Below are positions 27,694-35,816 of a DNA stretch of 64,000 nt, piece after piece (positions within the stretch are counted from its first letter, which is position 1; every line of letters starts with the position of its first letter). Both the position numbers and the translations under genes were made by a program. Source of the stretch: Myxococcales bacterium. Its GTDB lineage: Bacteria > Myxococcota > Myxococcia > Myxococcales > JAJYLH01. The stretch lies in contig JAJYLH010000001.1 of the NCBI GenBank assembly GCA_021787845.1, forward strand, positions 1 to 64,000. The letters are read 5' to 3'. The notes under the pieces are model-generated. The model did not search any database. It saw only the letters and a list, made by a program, of their open reading frames with translations, and was not told the DNA's origin.

Positions 27694-27971
27694 CAGTTCT
27701 CCTGGACGACCGGCGTGACCACCGCCGCGACGAATGAAGCGAGCTGAGCGCCGAAGGCGCTCCTCAGGCGGACCATGCTCGGCCCCCCGACGGCGCCGCG
27801 TCAAGCCGCGGGAGCGCTTCCGCCAGGCATGAACCGATGCGGTGGCCGGCGCGCATCCGAGCGACCAGAATCCCGCGCCGGAGGGACCCCGAAGGGGGCG
27901 CGCGAGACGGCGGCCGGAAGGCATGATGGTGCCCTGCTGCGACGCCCCTAACCGTGGCAACACGTTTGATC

Positions 27972-28034
27972 CGATCGGTCGGATCGGTCCGATCGGTCGG
28001 ATCGGCCGGATCGGTCGGATCGGCCGGATCGGAC
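27972..28034. repeat. 9-bp GGATCGGTC tandem array (7 copies)
   Basis: Seven consecutive 9-bp units are present: CGATCGGTC, GGATCGGTC, CGATCGGTC, GGATCGGCC, GGATCGGTC, GGATCGGCC, GGATCGGAC. Every unit contains GATC. It occupies the gap between the HIT gene and the end of the rhomboid-like gene. Four sister arrays lie elsewhere in the window. Confidence 0.9.
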
Positions 28035-28090
28035 CGGCGGGCGAGCGGCTATCCGCGCGACTCAGCGAGAGCGCTCCTGGATGGCCGCGG

Positions 28091-28831
28091 CTAGTTCAAG
28101 TACGGCTTCTTCGGCTCGTCCTCGTCGTCGTCCGGCCGGATCACCCGGAAGTTGCGCTGCTGCTTCAAGCGGCTGAGCTTCGCCTCGACCTGGCCCTTCT
28201 TGTACTTGAGCCAGCTTCGCTTCAGGTCGCGCGAGAGGTCCATCCGGAGCCACGCGAGCGCGAACCCGAACGCGAAGACGTCGGGCATGAAGGGCAGGAT
28301 CGCGGCGGCGAAGAGCACGTTGAGGAGGATGAACCCGCCGGCGAAGGCAATCAGGTGGTCGCCCTTGATCGCCCACGGCAGCGGCCAGATCTGCACCCGC
28401 TGCGGACCGAGCGCCGCGCCGAAGGCGACGAACATCGCGTCGATGAGCGGGTCCAGGCCGGCGAATTCGTGGAAGCGGATCTGCCCGACGGCGAGGGACA
28501 AGAGGACCGTCAGCGCCGCCGGCACCACGACGAGCGCCACCGTCCGGCGCGCGAGCCGTTTCGAGCCCCACATCGATTCGAGCGGCTGCGCGATGAAGTA
28601 GAGGACCACCCCGCCGAAGAGGAAGCCGATGACCGGCCCCATGAACGGCATCGAGAAGAACGGGTAGGTGAAGAGCCGCCAGAGCTGGCCGTGGAGGACC
28701 TTGTCCGGATTCAGGGCGAGGTAATGCACGATGTCGACCGTGCCCGCCCACGCCGCGAGGATGACGCGCCCGAGCGAGAAGGCGACGTAGGTCACGAGCA
28801 GAATCAAGGTGACTCGGGTAATCCTCGGCAC
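28091..28831 (-). CDS. Rhomboid-like membrane protein lacking the catalytic serine motif
   Basis: The 246-aa GTG-start protein has six hydrophobic segments. HGQLWRLFTYPFFS and YFIAQPLESMWGSKRL follow the rhomboid L1-loop pattern. The GxSG active-site motif expected near residue 120 is replaced by GLDPLIDAMF, so it is probably a non-proteolytic rhomboid relative. A charged C-terminal tail (DDDEDEPKKPYLN) follows. It lies 34 nt downstream of the LeuA-like gene and is likely co-transcribed. Confidence 0.8.
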   Translation of the reverse strand: MPRITRVTLILLVTYVAFSLGRVILAAWAGTVDIVHYLALNPDKVLHGQLWRLFTYPFFSMPFMGPVIGFLFGGVVLYFIAQPLESMWGSKRLARRTVALVVVPAALTVLLSLAVGQIRFHEFAGLDPLIDAMFVAFGAALGPQRVQIWPLPWAIKGDHLIAFAGGFILLNVLFAAAILPFMPDVFAFGFALAWLRMDLSRDLKRSWLKYKKGQVEAKLSRLKQQRNFRVIRPDDDEDEPKKPYLN

Positions 28832-28865
28832 GCTCGTGTTCCTTCGTTGCCGTCCTGCGGCGCTC

Positions 28866-30137
28866 CTAGTGCCCGGAAGCGACGGCGCCTCCCGCCGTGC
28901 CGCCGCGCGCCTGGACGATGGCCAGCACCTCGGCTTCGCTCAAGGTGTGCGACGCCTCTTTCGCCCGGCGCAGCACCTCCTGCGCCAACCCGTCGTCGCC
29001 CTCGATGCCCCGCGCCTCGAGCCAGTAGCTCACGTTCGACAACCCGCTCATCGGGCCGATTTCGATCTCCTGCGCCTTGCCGAACTCGGTCGCCGGCACG
29101 CCCGAATAGACCCGGTCGGCGAGCCACCGGTCGCCCTTCTTGTTCGCCTTGATGATCGCCGCCGCGTGGACCCCGGTCGCCGTCCGGAAGGCGTCCCGCC
29201 CGGCGAGAGGGTAGTTGCCCGGCAGCTCGTAGCCCGTCGCTTCCGCCACCGCCCTCGTGTAACGGTTGAGCGCCGTCAAGTCACGGTCGATGAGGCCCAG
29301 GAGCTTCAGGTTCACGAGGAGCTGGTCCATCGAGGCGTTGCCCACCCGCTCTCCGATGCCGGCGCCGCAGCCGTGGATGCGGTCGGCGCCGAACTCGATG
29401 GCGAAGAGCGAGTTCGGGAGCGCGAGGCCCCGGTCGTTGTGGCCGTGCCAGTCGAGCTTGACGTCGGCGCCGACGCCGCGGACCAGGTCGCGCGCGAAAC
29501 CGAGCACCCGCCGCACCCCGTCCGGCGTCGCGTGGCCGACCGTGTCGCAGACGCACAGCCGCCTCGCGCCGTGGTCGATCGCGTGGCGGAAGAGGCGGTC
29601 GAGCGTCGCCGGCGCCGAGCGGGTGGTGTCTTCGGTGACGAAGGCGACCTCGAGCCCCTCGCGGACCGCGAAGTCGATGGCCTCCTCGCTGCGCTTCAAG
29701 ACCGTGTCGAGGTCCCATTCCTCGGCGTAGAACCGAATCGGCGAGGAGCCGATGAAGGTGTAGACCTCGACGGGCACTCCGGTCTTTTGGGCGATTTCGA
29801 CCATCGGGCGGATGTCGGCGACGACGGTGCGCCCAGCACAAGCGGCGCCGATGTGCAGACGCTCGCTGGCGATTTCCTGGGTCAGGCGCAGCACGTCGGA
29901 AAACGCCCGCGGGCCGGCGCCGGGCAGGCCCAGGTCCGCCGCGTCCAGGCCGAGGCTCTCCATGAGGTGGAGGATTTCGAGCTTCTTCTCGACTGGCGGG
30001 TCGATGGCCGACGGGCTCTGGATGCCGTCGCGCAAGGACTCGTCGAACAGCTCGACCTTCTTCCCGGTCAACGGCCCCAACCGGTCGAGAACGTTCCAGT
30101 CGAAGATGACCTCCGCTTCGGTCACGCTCTGCGGCAT
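28866..30137 (-). CDS. Isopropylmalate/homocitrate synthase family protein
   Basis: The 423-aa TIM-barrel enzyme of the HMGL-like family has KVELFDESLRDGIQS near the N-terminus (catalytic Arg, metal-binding Asp) and the metal-binding HGHND. These enzymes condense acetyl-CoA with a 2-oxoacid. The C-terminal leucine-binding LeuA regulatory domain is missing, so it resembles homocitrate synthase or a catalytic-only alpha-isopropylmalate synthase; substrate is not decided. GAGGTG precedes the ATG. It leads the rhomboid-like gene. Confidence 0.88.
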   Translation of the reverse strand: MPQSVTEAEVIFDWNVLDRLGPLTGKKVELFDESLRDGIQSPSAIDPPVEKKLEILHLMESLGLDAADLGLPGAGPRAFSDVLRLTQEIASERLHIGAACAGRTVVADIRPMVEIAQKTGVPVEVYTFIGSSPIRFYAEEWDLDTVLKRSEEAIDFAVREGLEVAFVTEDTTRSAPATLDRLFRHAIDHGARRLCVCDTVGHATPDGVRRVLGFARDLVRGVGADVKLDWHGHNDRGLALPNSLFAIEFGADRIHGCGAGIGERVGNASMDQLLVNLKLLGLIDRDLTALNRYTRAVAEATGYELPGNYPLAGRDAFRTATGVHAAAIIKANKKGDRWLADRVYSGVPATEFGKAQEIEIGPMSGLSNVSYWLEARGIEGDDGLAQEVLRRAKEASHTLSEAEVLAIVQARGGTAGGAVASGH

Positions 30138-30270
30138 CGCTGCACCTCGATGAGTTGGGGCGGCGCGACGAAGCGGCGCGCGGCCGGGACCGGAAGCTTC
30201 GGTCGCGGCTCGCTCGGGCGCAAGACAATCGACGAGGCCGGCCCAGCGAGCCGCGAACGCCCGAGCCGCG

Positions 30271-30315
30271 GATCGGACCGATCAGACCGATCCGACCGAT
30301 CGGTCCGATCCGTCG
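30271..30315. repeat. 9-bp GATCGGACC tandem array (5 copies)
   Basis: Five 9-bp units, GATCGGACC, GATCAGACC, GATCCGACC, GATCGGTCC and GATCCGTCG, run in the opposite sense to the array at 27972. It lies between the LeuA-like gene and the OsmC gene. No other feature is visible in the 309-bp gap. Confidence 0.85.
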
Positions 30316-30446
30316 GCTCAGGCCGGTCGATCGCCGTCCGCGAAAGGCGCGAAGACCCGACAGCGAGGGCCAGGCCGCCGAGAAGAACCGCCCGCCTCTC
30401 GGGCAGCGCCAGGGGCGAGCGGCTGACTTGGGCCATCGCGCGGCTG

Positions 30447-30869
30447 TCAGGCGAGCTTCGCGTCGAGCTCGACCCGAACCGCTTGGAGCGCCTTCGACAC
30501 CGGGCAGCCTTCCTTGGTGGCGAGGGCGATCTTCTGGAACATCGCGTCGTCGATGCCGGGCACGGCCGCGCGGCAGGTGAGCTTCATCGACGTGATGGCG
30601 AAGCCGTCGCCGACCTTCTCGATGGTGCAGGCGGCGTCGGTGTTGATCTTCGTCGCGAGCTTGCCCGCCTTCTCCAGGCCCGACGCGAGGGCCATCGTGT
30701 AGCAGGCGGCGTGGGCGGCGGCGAGCAGCTCCTCCGGGTTCGAGCCCGGGCCCTCCTCGAAGCGCGAGCTGAAGTTGTACGCCGCGGCGAGCCCGGTCTG
30801 GCCCTGAAACCGGCCCTTGCCGCCCTTGAGCCCGCCTTCCCACGTCGCGTTCGCCTTGCGCACTGGCAT
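30447..30869 (-). CDS. OsmC family peroxiredoxin
   Basis: The 140-aa protein follows GAGGAGCG. It has both redox-active Cys residues of the OsmC/Ohr family, in AAHAACYTMAL and KEGCPVSKAL. The opening RKANATWEGGLKGGKG is typical of OsmC-type hydroperoxide reductases. It likely reduces organic hydroperoxides in the cytosol under osmotic or oxidative stress. It stands alone. Confidence 0.93.
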   Translation of the reverse strand: MPVRKANATWEGGLKGGKGRFQGQTGLAAAYNFSSRFEEGPGSNPEELLAAAHAACYTMALASGLEKAGKLATKINTDAACTIEKVGDGFAITSMKLTCRAAVPGIDDAMFQKIALATKEGCPVSKALQAVRVELDAKLA

Positions 30870-31059
30870 GTGGTCGCTCCTCGCGCGTTCGCTTGGCTTG
30901 TGACTCGCTGGACGCCCGCTCCCCCGCGGCTCGGGAAAGTAAGGTGCCGCCGCCTCGGGGGCAACAACCTCCTCGCATCGTTCGACATCGAGCGTCCGCG
31001 GCGCGTGTCCTATCGGCCGACTACACTCCTTCGCCGCCTGGCTTGGCCTCGAGGTCCCG

Positions 31060-32106
31060 ATGCCCGCTTCCGCTGCCGCCCTCCACGAGCAACGACCTCT
31101 GACCCGCGGGCAAGCTCGCGAGCTCTACCGCGCGATGCGTCGCCTGCGGACCATCGACGAGCGGATGATGACGCTCCAACGCCAGGGTCGCATCGGCTTC
31201 TACGGCGCCGCCACGGGACAAGAGGCGGCGGTCATCGGCAGCGCGTACGCGTTGGAACCGACGGACTGGATCTTCCCGGCGCTGCGGGAGGGCGGCGCGA
31301 TGCTCCTACGCGACTACCCGCTGGTCGCCTACCTCGCGCAGCTCTTCGGTAACCGCGCCGACGTTCTCAAAGGGCGCCAGATGCCCTCGCATCAAGCCGA
31401 CCGGCGGGTGCGCCAGGTCTCGTGGGGAAGCTGCATCGGTAGCCAGCTCCCACAAGCGGTCGGTGCGGCGTTCGCGGCGAGGCGCCTTCATCGGCCCGAC
31501 GTGATGCTCGCCTACTTGGGCGACGGCGCGACCAGCACCTCCGACTTCCACAGCGCGCTCACCTTCGCCGGCGTCTGGCAGGCCCCCGTCGTGTTCTTTT
31601 GCCAGAACAACCACTGGTCCATCTCGCTCCCGACCTCGCAGCAGACGGCGGCGCGGACCCTGGCGGCAAAAGCCCTGGGGTACGGGATGCCCGGCCTCAA
31701 GATCGACGGGAACGACGTGCTGCAAGTGGTGGCGACGACGCGCGAGGCGGTGGCGAGGGCGCGCGCGGGCGCGGGACCGACGCTCGTCGAGGCGGAGACC
31801 TACCGCATCGGCGCGCATTCCTCGAGCGACGACCCGACGCGCTACCGCGACGAGCGCGAGGTCGAGGTCTGGCGCGGCCGCGACCCGATTCGGCGGCTCC
31901 GAGAGGTGCTGGAGCGGGACCAAGGCTTTAGCGATGCCGAGGAACGGGCGCTCGGCGCGGAGCTGTTGGCCGAGGTGAACGCCGCGCTGGCCGAAGCGGA
32001 AGCGCAACAACCTCCCGAGCCGAAAACGCTCTTCGACGACGTCTACGCACAACGTCCCTGGCACCTGCAAGAGCAACGCGAGCGCTTCCTGGCGGGCGAG
32101 GCGTGA
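31060..32106 (+). CDS. Orphan E1 alpha subunit of a 2-oxoacid dehydrogenase
   Basis: The 348-aa thiamine-diphosphate protein matches the alpha subunit of branched-chain 2-oxoacid dehydrogenase: GRIGFYGAATGQEAAVIGS, then GDGATSTSDFHSALTFAGV and FFCQNNHWSIS, the GDG...NN cofactor motif. GAGGTCCCG precedes the ATG and TACACT (31022-31027) is a candidate -10. No beta subunit, E2 or E3 gene is next to it; the downstream neighbour is a HEPN gene on the other strand. The partner subunits must be elsewhere. Confidence 0.9.
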   Translation: MPASAAALHEQRPLTRGQARELYRAMRRLRTIDERMMTLQRQGRIGFYGAATGQEAAVIGSAYALEPTDWIFPALREGGAMLLRDYPLVAYLAQLFGNRADVLKGRQMPSHQADRRVRQVSWGSCIGSQLPQAVGAAFAARRLHRPDVMLAYLGDGATSTSDFHSALTFAGVWQAPVVFFCQNNHWSISLPTSQQTAARTLAAKALGYGMPGLKIDGNDVLQVVATTREAVARARAGAGPTLVEAETYRIGAHSSSDDPTRYRDEREVEVWRGRDPIRRLREVLERDQGFSDAEERALGAELLAEVNAALAEAEAQQPPEPKTLFDDVYAQRPWHLQEQRERFLAGEA

Positions 32107-32125
32107 GGCTCAAGTCCGGGCGTGC

Positions 32126-32542
32126 TCAGGATTCCGCCTGGAGCCAGCCCTCCTTGACCAGCAGAGCCTTGACGTCGTGCTCGAACGCCTTGGCTTCCGC
32201 TATCGCTTCGCGGGCGTCTTCCTCGCCGAACTGGACGGCGGCCTCATAATCGGCGAGCTGCCGGTCCCGCTCCAGCCCGCCGAGCAGGCGGTTGTAGCGG
32301 GTCGGCAACAACCCGGGCCGCACGAACTGCTGGTTCAAAAGGGCAAACACGCCGGCGTGGGTCTTCGACTGGAACCCCCTCGTCATCAGCAAGGCGCGCA
32401 TGAGATGGAAGGCCGCATAGTAGGCGCGCGAGATGGCGCCATACGACAATCCGAGGCCGACGAGAGCCTCCGCCTCACGCATGGCCTCCGCAGAGCGCTC
32501 AAGCTCGAGCTCGAGGTTCCCGCGCTTGTTCGCATCCGTCAC
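32126..32542 (-). CDS. HEPN domain protein
   Basis: The 138-aa helical protein has the HEPN core SYGAISRAYYAAFHLMRAL with a R-x6-H arrangement, the candidate RNase site. Its ATG overlaps the stop of the nucleotidyltransferase gene by four bases (ATGA). HEPN/MNT pairs work as toxin-antitoxin systems in which the HEPN protein is an RNase and the MNT protein silences it by AMPylation. That role is inferred from the pairing. Confidence 0.88.
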   Translation of the reverse strand: MTDANKRGNLELELERSAEAMREAEALVGLGLSYGAISRAYYAAFHLMRALLMTRGFQSKTHAGVFALLNQQFVRPGLLPTRYNRLLGGLERDRQLADYEAAVQFGEEDAREAIAEAKAFEHDVKALLVKEGWLQAES

Positions 32543-32871
32543 AGCGGCACCCCGTCGCGGTCGATCTCCTCGGCGATGAGCAGCTCGCGCCGGCGCAGCT
32601 CATCGAAGTGCGCGGTGCTCACCGCGAACGGCGAGAGCACGACGTCGTAACGCGTGAGAAAGTCGCCCGCGTCCTGCGCCAACGCGTGTCCTTCGGCGTT
32701 GGTCAGCCCCTCGACGGTGACCAGGACGTCGAGGTCCGAGTCCTCGTCGCCCTCGCCGCGGGCGCGCGACCCGAACAGCTTCAGGTCCCGCAGCCGAGCG
32801 CCGTACCGCTCGCGCACCAGCCGGGCGAAGTCGTCGAGCGCCGCCTGCTCGTTGGCCCCGAGCCACACCAT
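32539..32871 (-). CDS. MNT-type minimal nucleotidyltransferase
   Basis: The 110-aa protein has the signature LFGSRARGEGDEDSDLDVLV: GSRARG followed by the SDxDxx metal-binding Asp pair. This fits the antitoxin or AMPylating partner of HEPN proteins. It is the first gene of the pair and overlaps the HEPN gene by four bases. There is no ribosome-binding site, but TATACT ends 7 nt before the ATG. Confidence 0.9.
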   Translation of the reverse strand: MVWLGANEQAALDDFARLVRERYGARLRDLKLFGSRARGEGDEDSDLDVLVTVEGLTNAEGHALAQDAGDFLTRYDVVLSPFAVSTAHFDELRRRELLIAEEIDRDGVPL

Positions 32872-32878
32872 GTGCGGG

Positions 32879-32884
32879 AGTATA
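32879..32884 (-). promoter_or_regulatory. Candidate -10 box, leaderless start of the MNT/HEPN pair
   Basis: TATACT on the minus strand lies 7 nt before the ATG at 32871, and no Shine-Dalgarno sequence is present. It is the best match to a -10 consensus among the leaderless candidates in the window. Confidence 0.45.
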
Positions 32885-32987
32885 GCCCGCCAGCGGCGGC
32901 GGGCGAGGGTCGCCGAGGCCGCGCCGCCCGGCCGATGGCTCGGCCGGAAAGCTGCAAACGGCCCGCGAAGCTGTTAAGACTCGCGGG

Positions 32988-34103
32988 ATGAGGAGCGCGA
33001 TCGACCTGCGCGTGGCGGGAACCTGCGAGTACGACGATGCCCTGCGGGCGATGCGCCTGCACTTCCAGGCGGTGCGGCAGAAGACGGACCGCGACACGCT
33101 GGTGCTGGTCGAGCACCCGCCGATGTTCACCTTGGGCCGCGGCGCCAAGCTCGGCGACATCCTGGCGAACGACGACGAGCTCGAGCGCCGGGGCATCGAG
33201 GTCCACGAGACCGACCGCGGCGGGCAGGTCACCTACCACGGGCCCGGGCAGCTCGTCGGTTATCCCATCGTCGACCTCGCGCCCGACCGGCAGGACGTGC
33301 GCAAGTTCGTGCGTGCGCTCGAAGAGGTGATGATCCGGACGTGCGCGATCTACGGCCTGACCACCACGCGGCTCGAGGGCGCGCCCGGCGTCTGGGTCCG
33401 CGACGAGCGCGGCGACCGGAAAATCGGCGCGGTCGGCATCCACCTCGCGCATTGGATTTCGACCCACGGCGTCGCGCTGAACATCGAGCCCGACCTCACC
33501 GCGTACAAGCTCATCGTTCCCTGCGGCATCCGCGACAAGGGCGTGACGAGCCTCGCCGCGGAAGGGATGACGCCCACCTGGCGGGAGGTGGCATTGCGCT
33601 TCGCGCGGGCGTTCGGGGACGAGTTCCAGGTCCGATTGCGCCAGGCCGAGCCGGAGCTGAAGACGGTGCAGGTGGTGGTCCTGCGCGAGGACGGCAAGGT
33701 CCTGGTGCTGCGCCGGACGATGCCACGAGGCGGTTTCTGGCAAGCGGTGACCGGGCGCATCGACCACGGCGAGACGCCGATCGAGGCCGCGCAGCGGGAG
33801 CTCTGGGAGGAGACCGGCGCGAAGGCCGAGGTGACGCCGCTGGGGTACGAGCACGACTTTCCGCTCGACCCGGGGATCACCCGGCGCGAGCTGGTCAAGG
33901 TCAAGTGGGCGCGGGAGACGACGTTCTTCGTCGAGGTCCCGGCGTCGTTCGAATGCGTCCTGGCGCCGCGCGAGCACGACGGCCACGAGTGGCTCGACCC
34001 GCCCGCCGCGTTCCAACGCCTGCCCTATGCGGGGTTGCGACACGCGCTCAAGCTCGCGCTCGCCCGGGTCCGCGAACGAGGTCCCGCCGCCGCGATGGGT
34101 TGA
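32988..34103 (+). CDS. lipB: Octanoyltransferase LipB fused to a NUDIX hydrolase
   Basis: Residues 1 to about 215 are LipB, which moves octanoate from acyl carrier protein to lipoyl domains: HPPMFTLGRGAK, DRGGQVTYHGPGQLVGYP, and the catalytic Cys in LIVPCGIRDKGVTSL. Residues about 222-365 form a complete NUDIX domain. Its box fits Gx5Ex7REUxEExGU (GRIDHGET...RELWEETGA), and FWQAVTG and HEWLDPPAAF resemble dihydroneopterin triphosphate pyrophosphatase NudB. Usual LipB ends near residue 215, so the fusion is a true extension. No ribosome-binding site is visible, and TTAAGACT lies just upstream of the ATG. Confidence 0.93.
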   Translation: MRSAIDLRVAGTCEYDDALRAMRLHFQAVRQKTDRDTLVLVEHPPMFTLGRGAKLGDILANDDELERRGIEVHETDRGGQVTYHGPGQLVGYPIVDLAPDRQDVRKFVRALEEVMIRTCAIYGLTTTRLEGAPGVWVRDERGDRKIGAVGIHLAHWISTHGVALNIEPDLTAYKLIVPCGIRDKGVTSLAAEGMTPTWREVALRFARAFGDEFQVRLRQAEPELKTVQVVVLREDGKVLVLRRTMPRGGFWQAVTGRIDHGETPIEAAQRELWEETGAKAEVTPLGYEHDFPLDPGITRRELVKVKWARETTFFVEVPASFECVLAPREHDGHEWLDPPAAFQRLPYAGLRHALKLALARVRERGPAAAMG

Positions 34104-34105
34104 GC

Positions 34106-34756
34106 CTATTCAGCGCCGCTGCCTGGCCGCAACGTCGGATCGGACCGATCGGTCGGATCGGACCGATCGGTCTTGTCGTCACGACCGGACGGGGCGGGAA
34201 CGCTCTGCGCGATCCACCGTCCGCTGAGCCGCTGGAACGCCTTCTCACGCCGGACGATGGGGCGAAGACCCGAGCAGGTCTGGTCGAGACCGAACTCCGG
34301 GCAGCGGCGACAGGGTTCGCGGTTCGGGCCTCGGCGGCGGTACGCGACCAGGGCGAGGCTGAACAGGACCACGACCGCCAGCGCGACGACGAAGCCCCAC
34401 CCGCCCGCGCGCTCACCCGCGACGATCGCCGCGGTGGTCAGGAGCGCGGGGAAGAATCGCGTCAGGCCCTTCGGCCAACGCCTCCGGCCCAGGGCGACGA
34501 CCAGGCTCAGCAGGAACGCGACGCCAGCCGTGCCCGCCGCGAGGAGCGATGCCGGCAGCAAGAACCCGGCGCCGACGCCGCTCGACAGCCCGGCGACCGT
34601 GAGCGTACAGCCTCGGCACACGCGCACCCGTCCGACGCGCCAGACCTCATGGGCGTAGGCGTCGCAGAGCGGGTGGTGGGCGAAGCGGTGGAACGCGTGC
34701 GCGTGCCGCGCGAGCCGGTCGATGCGCCGGGCCAGCTCTCGCGGGAGCGCGCTCAA
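34106..34756 (-). CDS. DUF2085-like Cys-rich membrane protein
   Basis: I start this ORF at a TTG (34756) just after the stop of the YbjQ gene; no ATG is available, so the start is uncertain. The 216 residues include HHPLCDAYAHEVW and VCRGCTL, a Cys/His pattern like DUF2085, then three to four membrane segments. A second Cys cluster, EPCRRCPEFGLDQTCSG, follows. The last residues are translated from the 9-bp GATCGG array (TDRSDPTDRSDP). It converges on lipB with a 2-nt gap. Confidence 0.65.
   Translation of the reverse strand: MSALPRELARRIDRLARHAHAFHRFAHHPLCDAYAHEVWRVGRVRVCRGCTLTVAGLSSGVGAGFLLPASLLAAGTAGVAFLLSLVVALGRRRWPKGLTRFFPALLTTAAIVAGERAGGWGFVVALAVVVLFSLALVAYRRRGPNREPCRRCPEFGLDQTCSGLRPIVRREKAFQRLSGRWIAQSVPAPSGRDDKTDRSDPTDRSDPTLRPGSGAE
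34137..34172. repeat. 9-bp GGATCGGAC tandem array (4 copies) inside a coding 3' end
   Basis: The four units alternate GGATCGGAC and CGATCGGTC. Unlike the sister arrays this one lies inside the predicted 3' end of the DUF2085-like gene, where its length, a multiple of three, keeps the frame open. Confidence 0.85.
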
Positions 34757-34758
34757 GG

Positions 34759-35109
34759 CTAGCCTGGCCGGACGACCGCCGCCGTGCCGTAGGCGATGAC
34801 CTCGTTCGTGTTCTGCATCAGCTCGCTCGAGTCGAACCGCGCGCCGAGGACGCAGTTCGCGCCCAACGCCTTCGCGTGCTCCTCCAGCCGCGTCATCGCC
34901 TCGTTGCGCGAGTTGTTGGCGAGCTCGGTGAACATCGTGATCTCGCCACCGAAGAGCGTCTGACAACCGGCGCAGGTCGTCCCGAAGACGCTGCGGCTGC
35001 GCACCGTGATACCCCAGCAGGGGCCGATGATGCGCTCGATCTGGAAGCCGGGGGGCGGATCGAACGTGGTGGTGATGGGCATCTCGTGACGGACGATGTC
35101 GGTCGACAT
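34759..35109 (-). CDS. YbjQ/UPF0145 family protein
   Basis: The 116-aa protein matches the YbjQ family: PPGFQIERIIGPCWGITVRS, GGEITMFTELANNSRNEAM and ALGANCVLGARFDSSE in order, ending NEVIAYGTAAVV. The family forms a pentameric fold and is annotated as putative heavy-metal binding; its function is unknown. AAGGAGGCGCC lies directly before the ATG. The longer in-frame reading upstream crosses a 21-bp tandem array and is rejected. Confidence 0.9.
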   Translation of the reverse strand: MSTDIVRHEMPITTTFDPPPGFQIERIIGPCWGITVRSRSVFGTTCAGCQTLFGGEITMFTELANNSRNEAMTRLEEHAKALGANCVLGARFDSSELMQNTNEVIAYGTAAVVRPG

Positions 35110-35218
35110 GGCGCCTCCTTGCGCGAGGCGGCAGGCTACCCCAGGCGCGCCCGCCACGGCAAGTCGAGGCCAGCCCGACACCTCCCGCACCCGCCCGCGG
35201 ACGTCTTCGCGCGGGACA

Positions 35219-35512
35219 AAGACCCCTCGCCAACCGACCAAGACCTCGCGCCGACCGACCAAGACCCCTCGCCAACCGACCAAGACCCCTCGCCAATCGA
35301 CCAAGACCTCGCGCCAACCGACCAAGACCTCGCGCCAACCGACCAAGACCTCGCGCCAACCGACCAAGACCTCGCGCCAACCGACCAAGACCCCTCGCCA
35401 ACCGACCAAGACCCCCTGCCAACCGACCAAGACCTCCCGCCAACCGACCACGACCCCTCGCCAACCGACCACGACCCCTCGCCGACCGACCACGACCCCC
35501 CGCCGACCGACC
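35219..35512. repeat. 21-bp tandem array, 14 copies
   Basis: Fourteen 21-bp units read AAGACCTCGCGCCAACCGACC with variants; the first 11 begin AAGAC and the last three ACGAC, with a partial fifteenth. Because 21 is a multiple of three and the unit has no stops, all frames stay open, which creates long artificial ORFs. It lies upstream of the YbjQ gene. There are no spacers, so it is not a CRISPR array. Confidence 0.95.
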
Positions 35513-35627
35513 ACGACCCCCCGGCTCGCAAATACGGGCTCTGCGGTTCGCTCGGGTTCGGGCCCGGCTCCCATCGTCTTGCGGCCTGGCGCGGGGCTGA
35601 TGCCCGCAACCCAAACCGTAGGATGGG

Positions 35628-35701
35628 TGAAGCGGAGCGGAACCCATCACCTGGGCGATCGCTGGCGACGATGGGTTCCGCTACCGCTCCACCCATCCTA
35701 C
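35628..35701. repeat. REP-like hairpin with GTAGGATGG ends
   Basis: The 74-bp sequence begins GTAGGATGGGTGAAGCGGAG and ends CGCTCCACCCATCCTAC. The two halves (GCGGAACCCATC and GATGGGTTCCGC) form a long hairpin around a loop containing GGGCGATCGCTGGCG. It matches the hairpin at 17269-17350 in design. Confidence 0.8.
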
Positions 35702-35816
35702 GCGTTGGCGCACCGCGTCGAGAATCTGCGCGTGGCGACAAGATTCTGGCTCTGCGCCGTTTGGGGTGGGAGTCGAACATCGAGTTGTGCGAGTATTGCC
35801 GCCAGGGTAGGGGGTG

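Noticed and set aside
27842..31352. Long plus-strand ORFs containing IGRIGPIGRIG-type repeats
   Set aside because: The repeats are translations of the 9-bp GGATCGG array, and the rest is antisense to the HIT, rhomboid-like and LeuA-like genes.
35219..35512. CRISPR array
   Set aside because: The 21-bp units are directly adjacent with no unique spacers, and there are no cas genes. The 9-bp arrays are rejected for the same reason.
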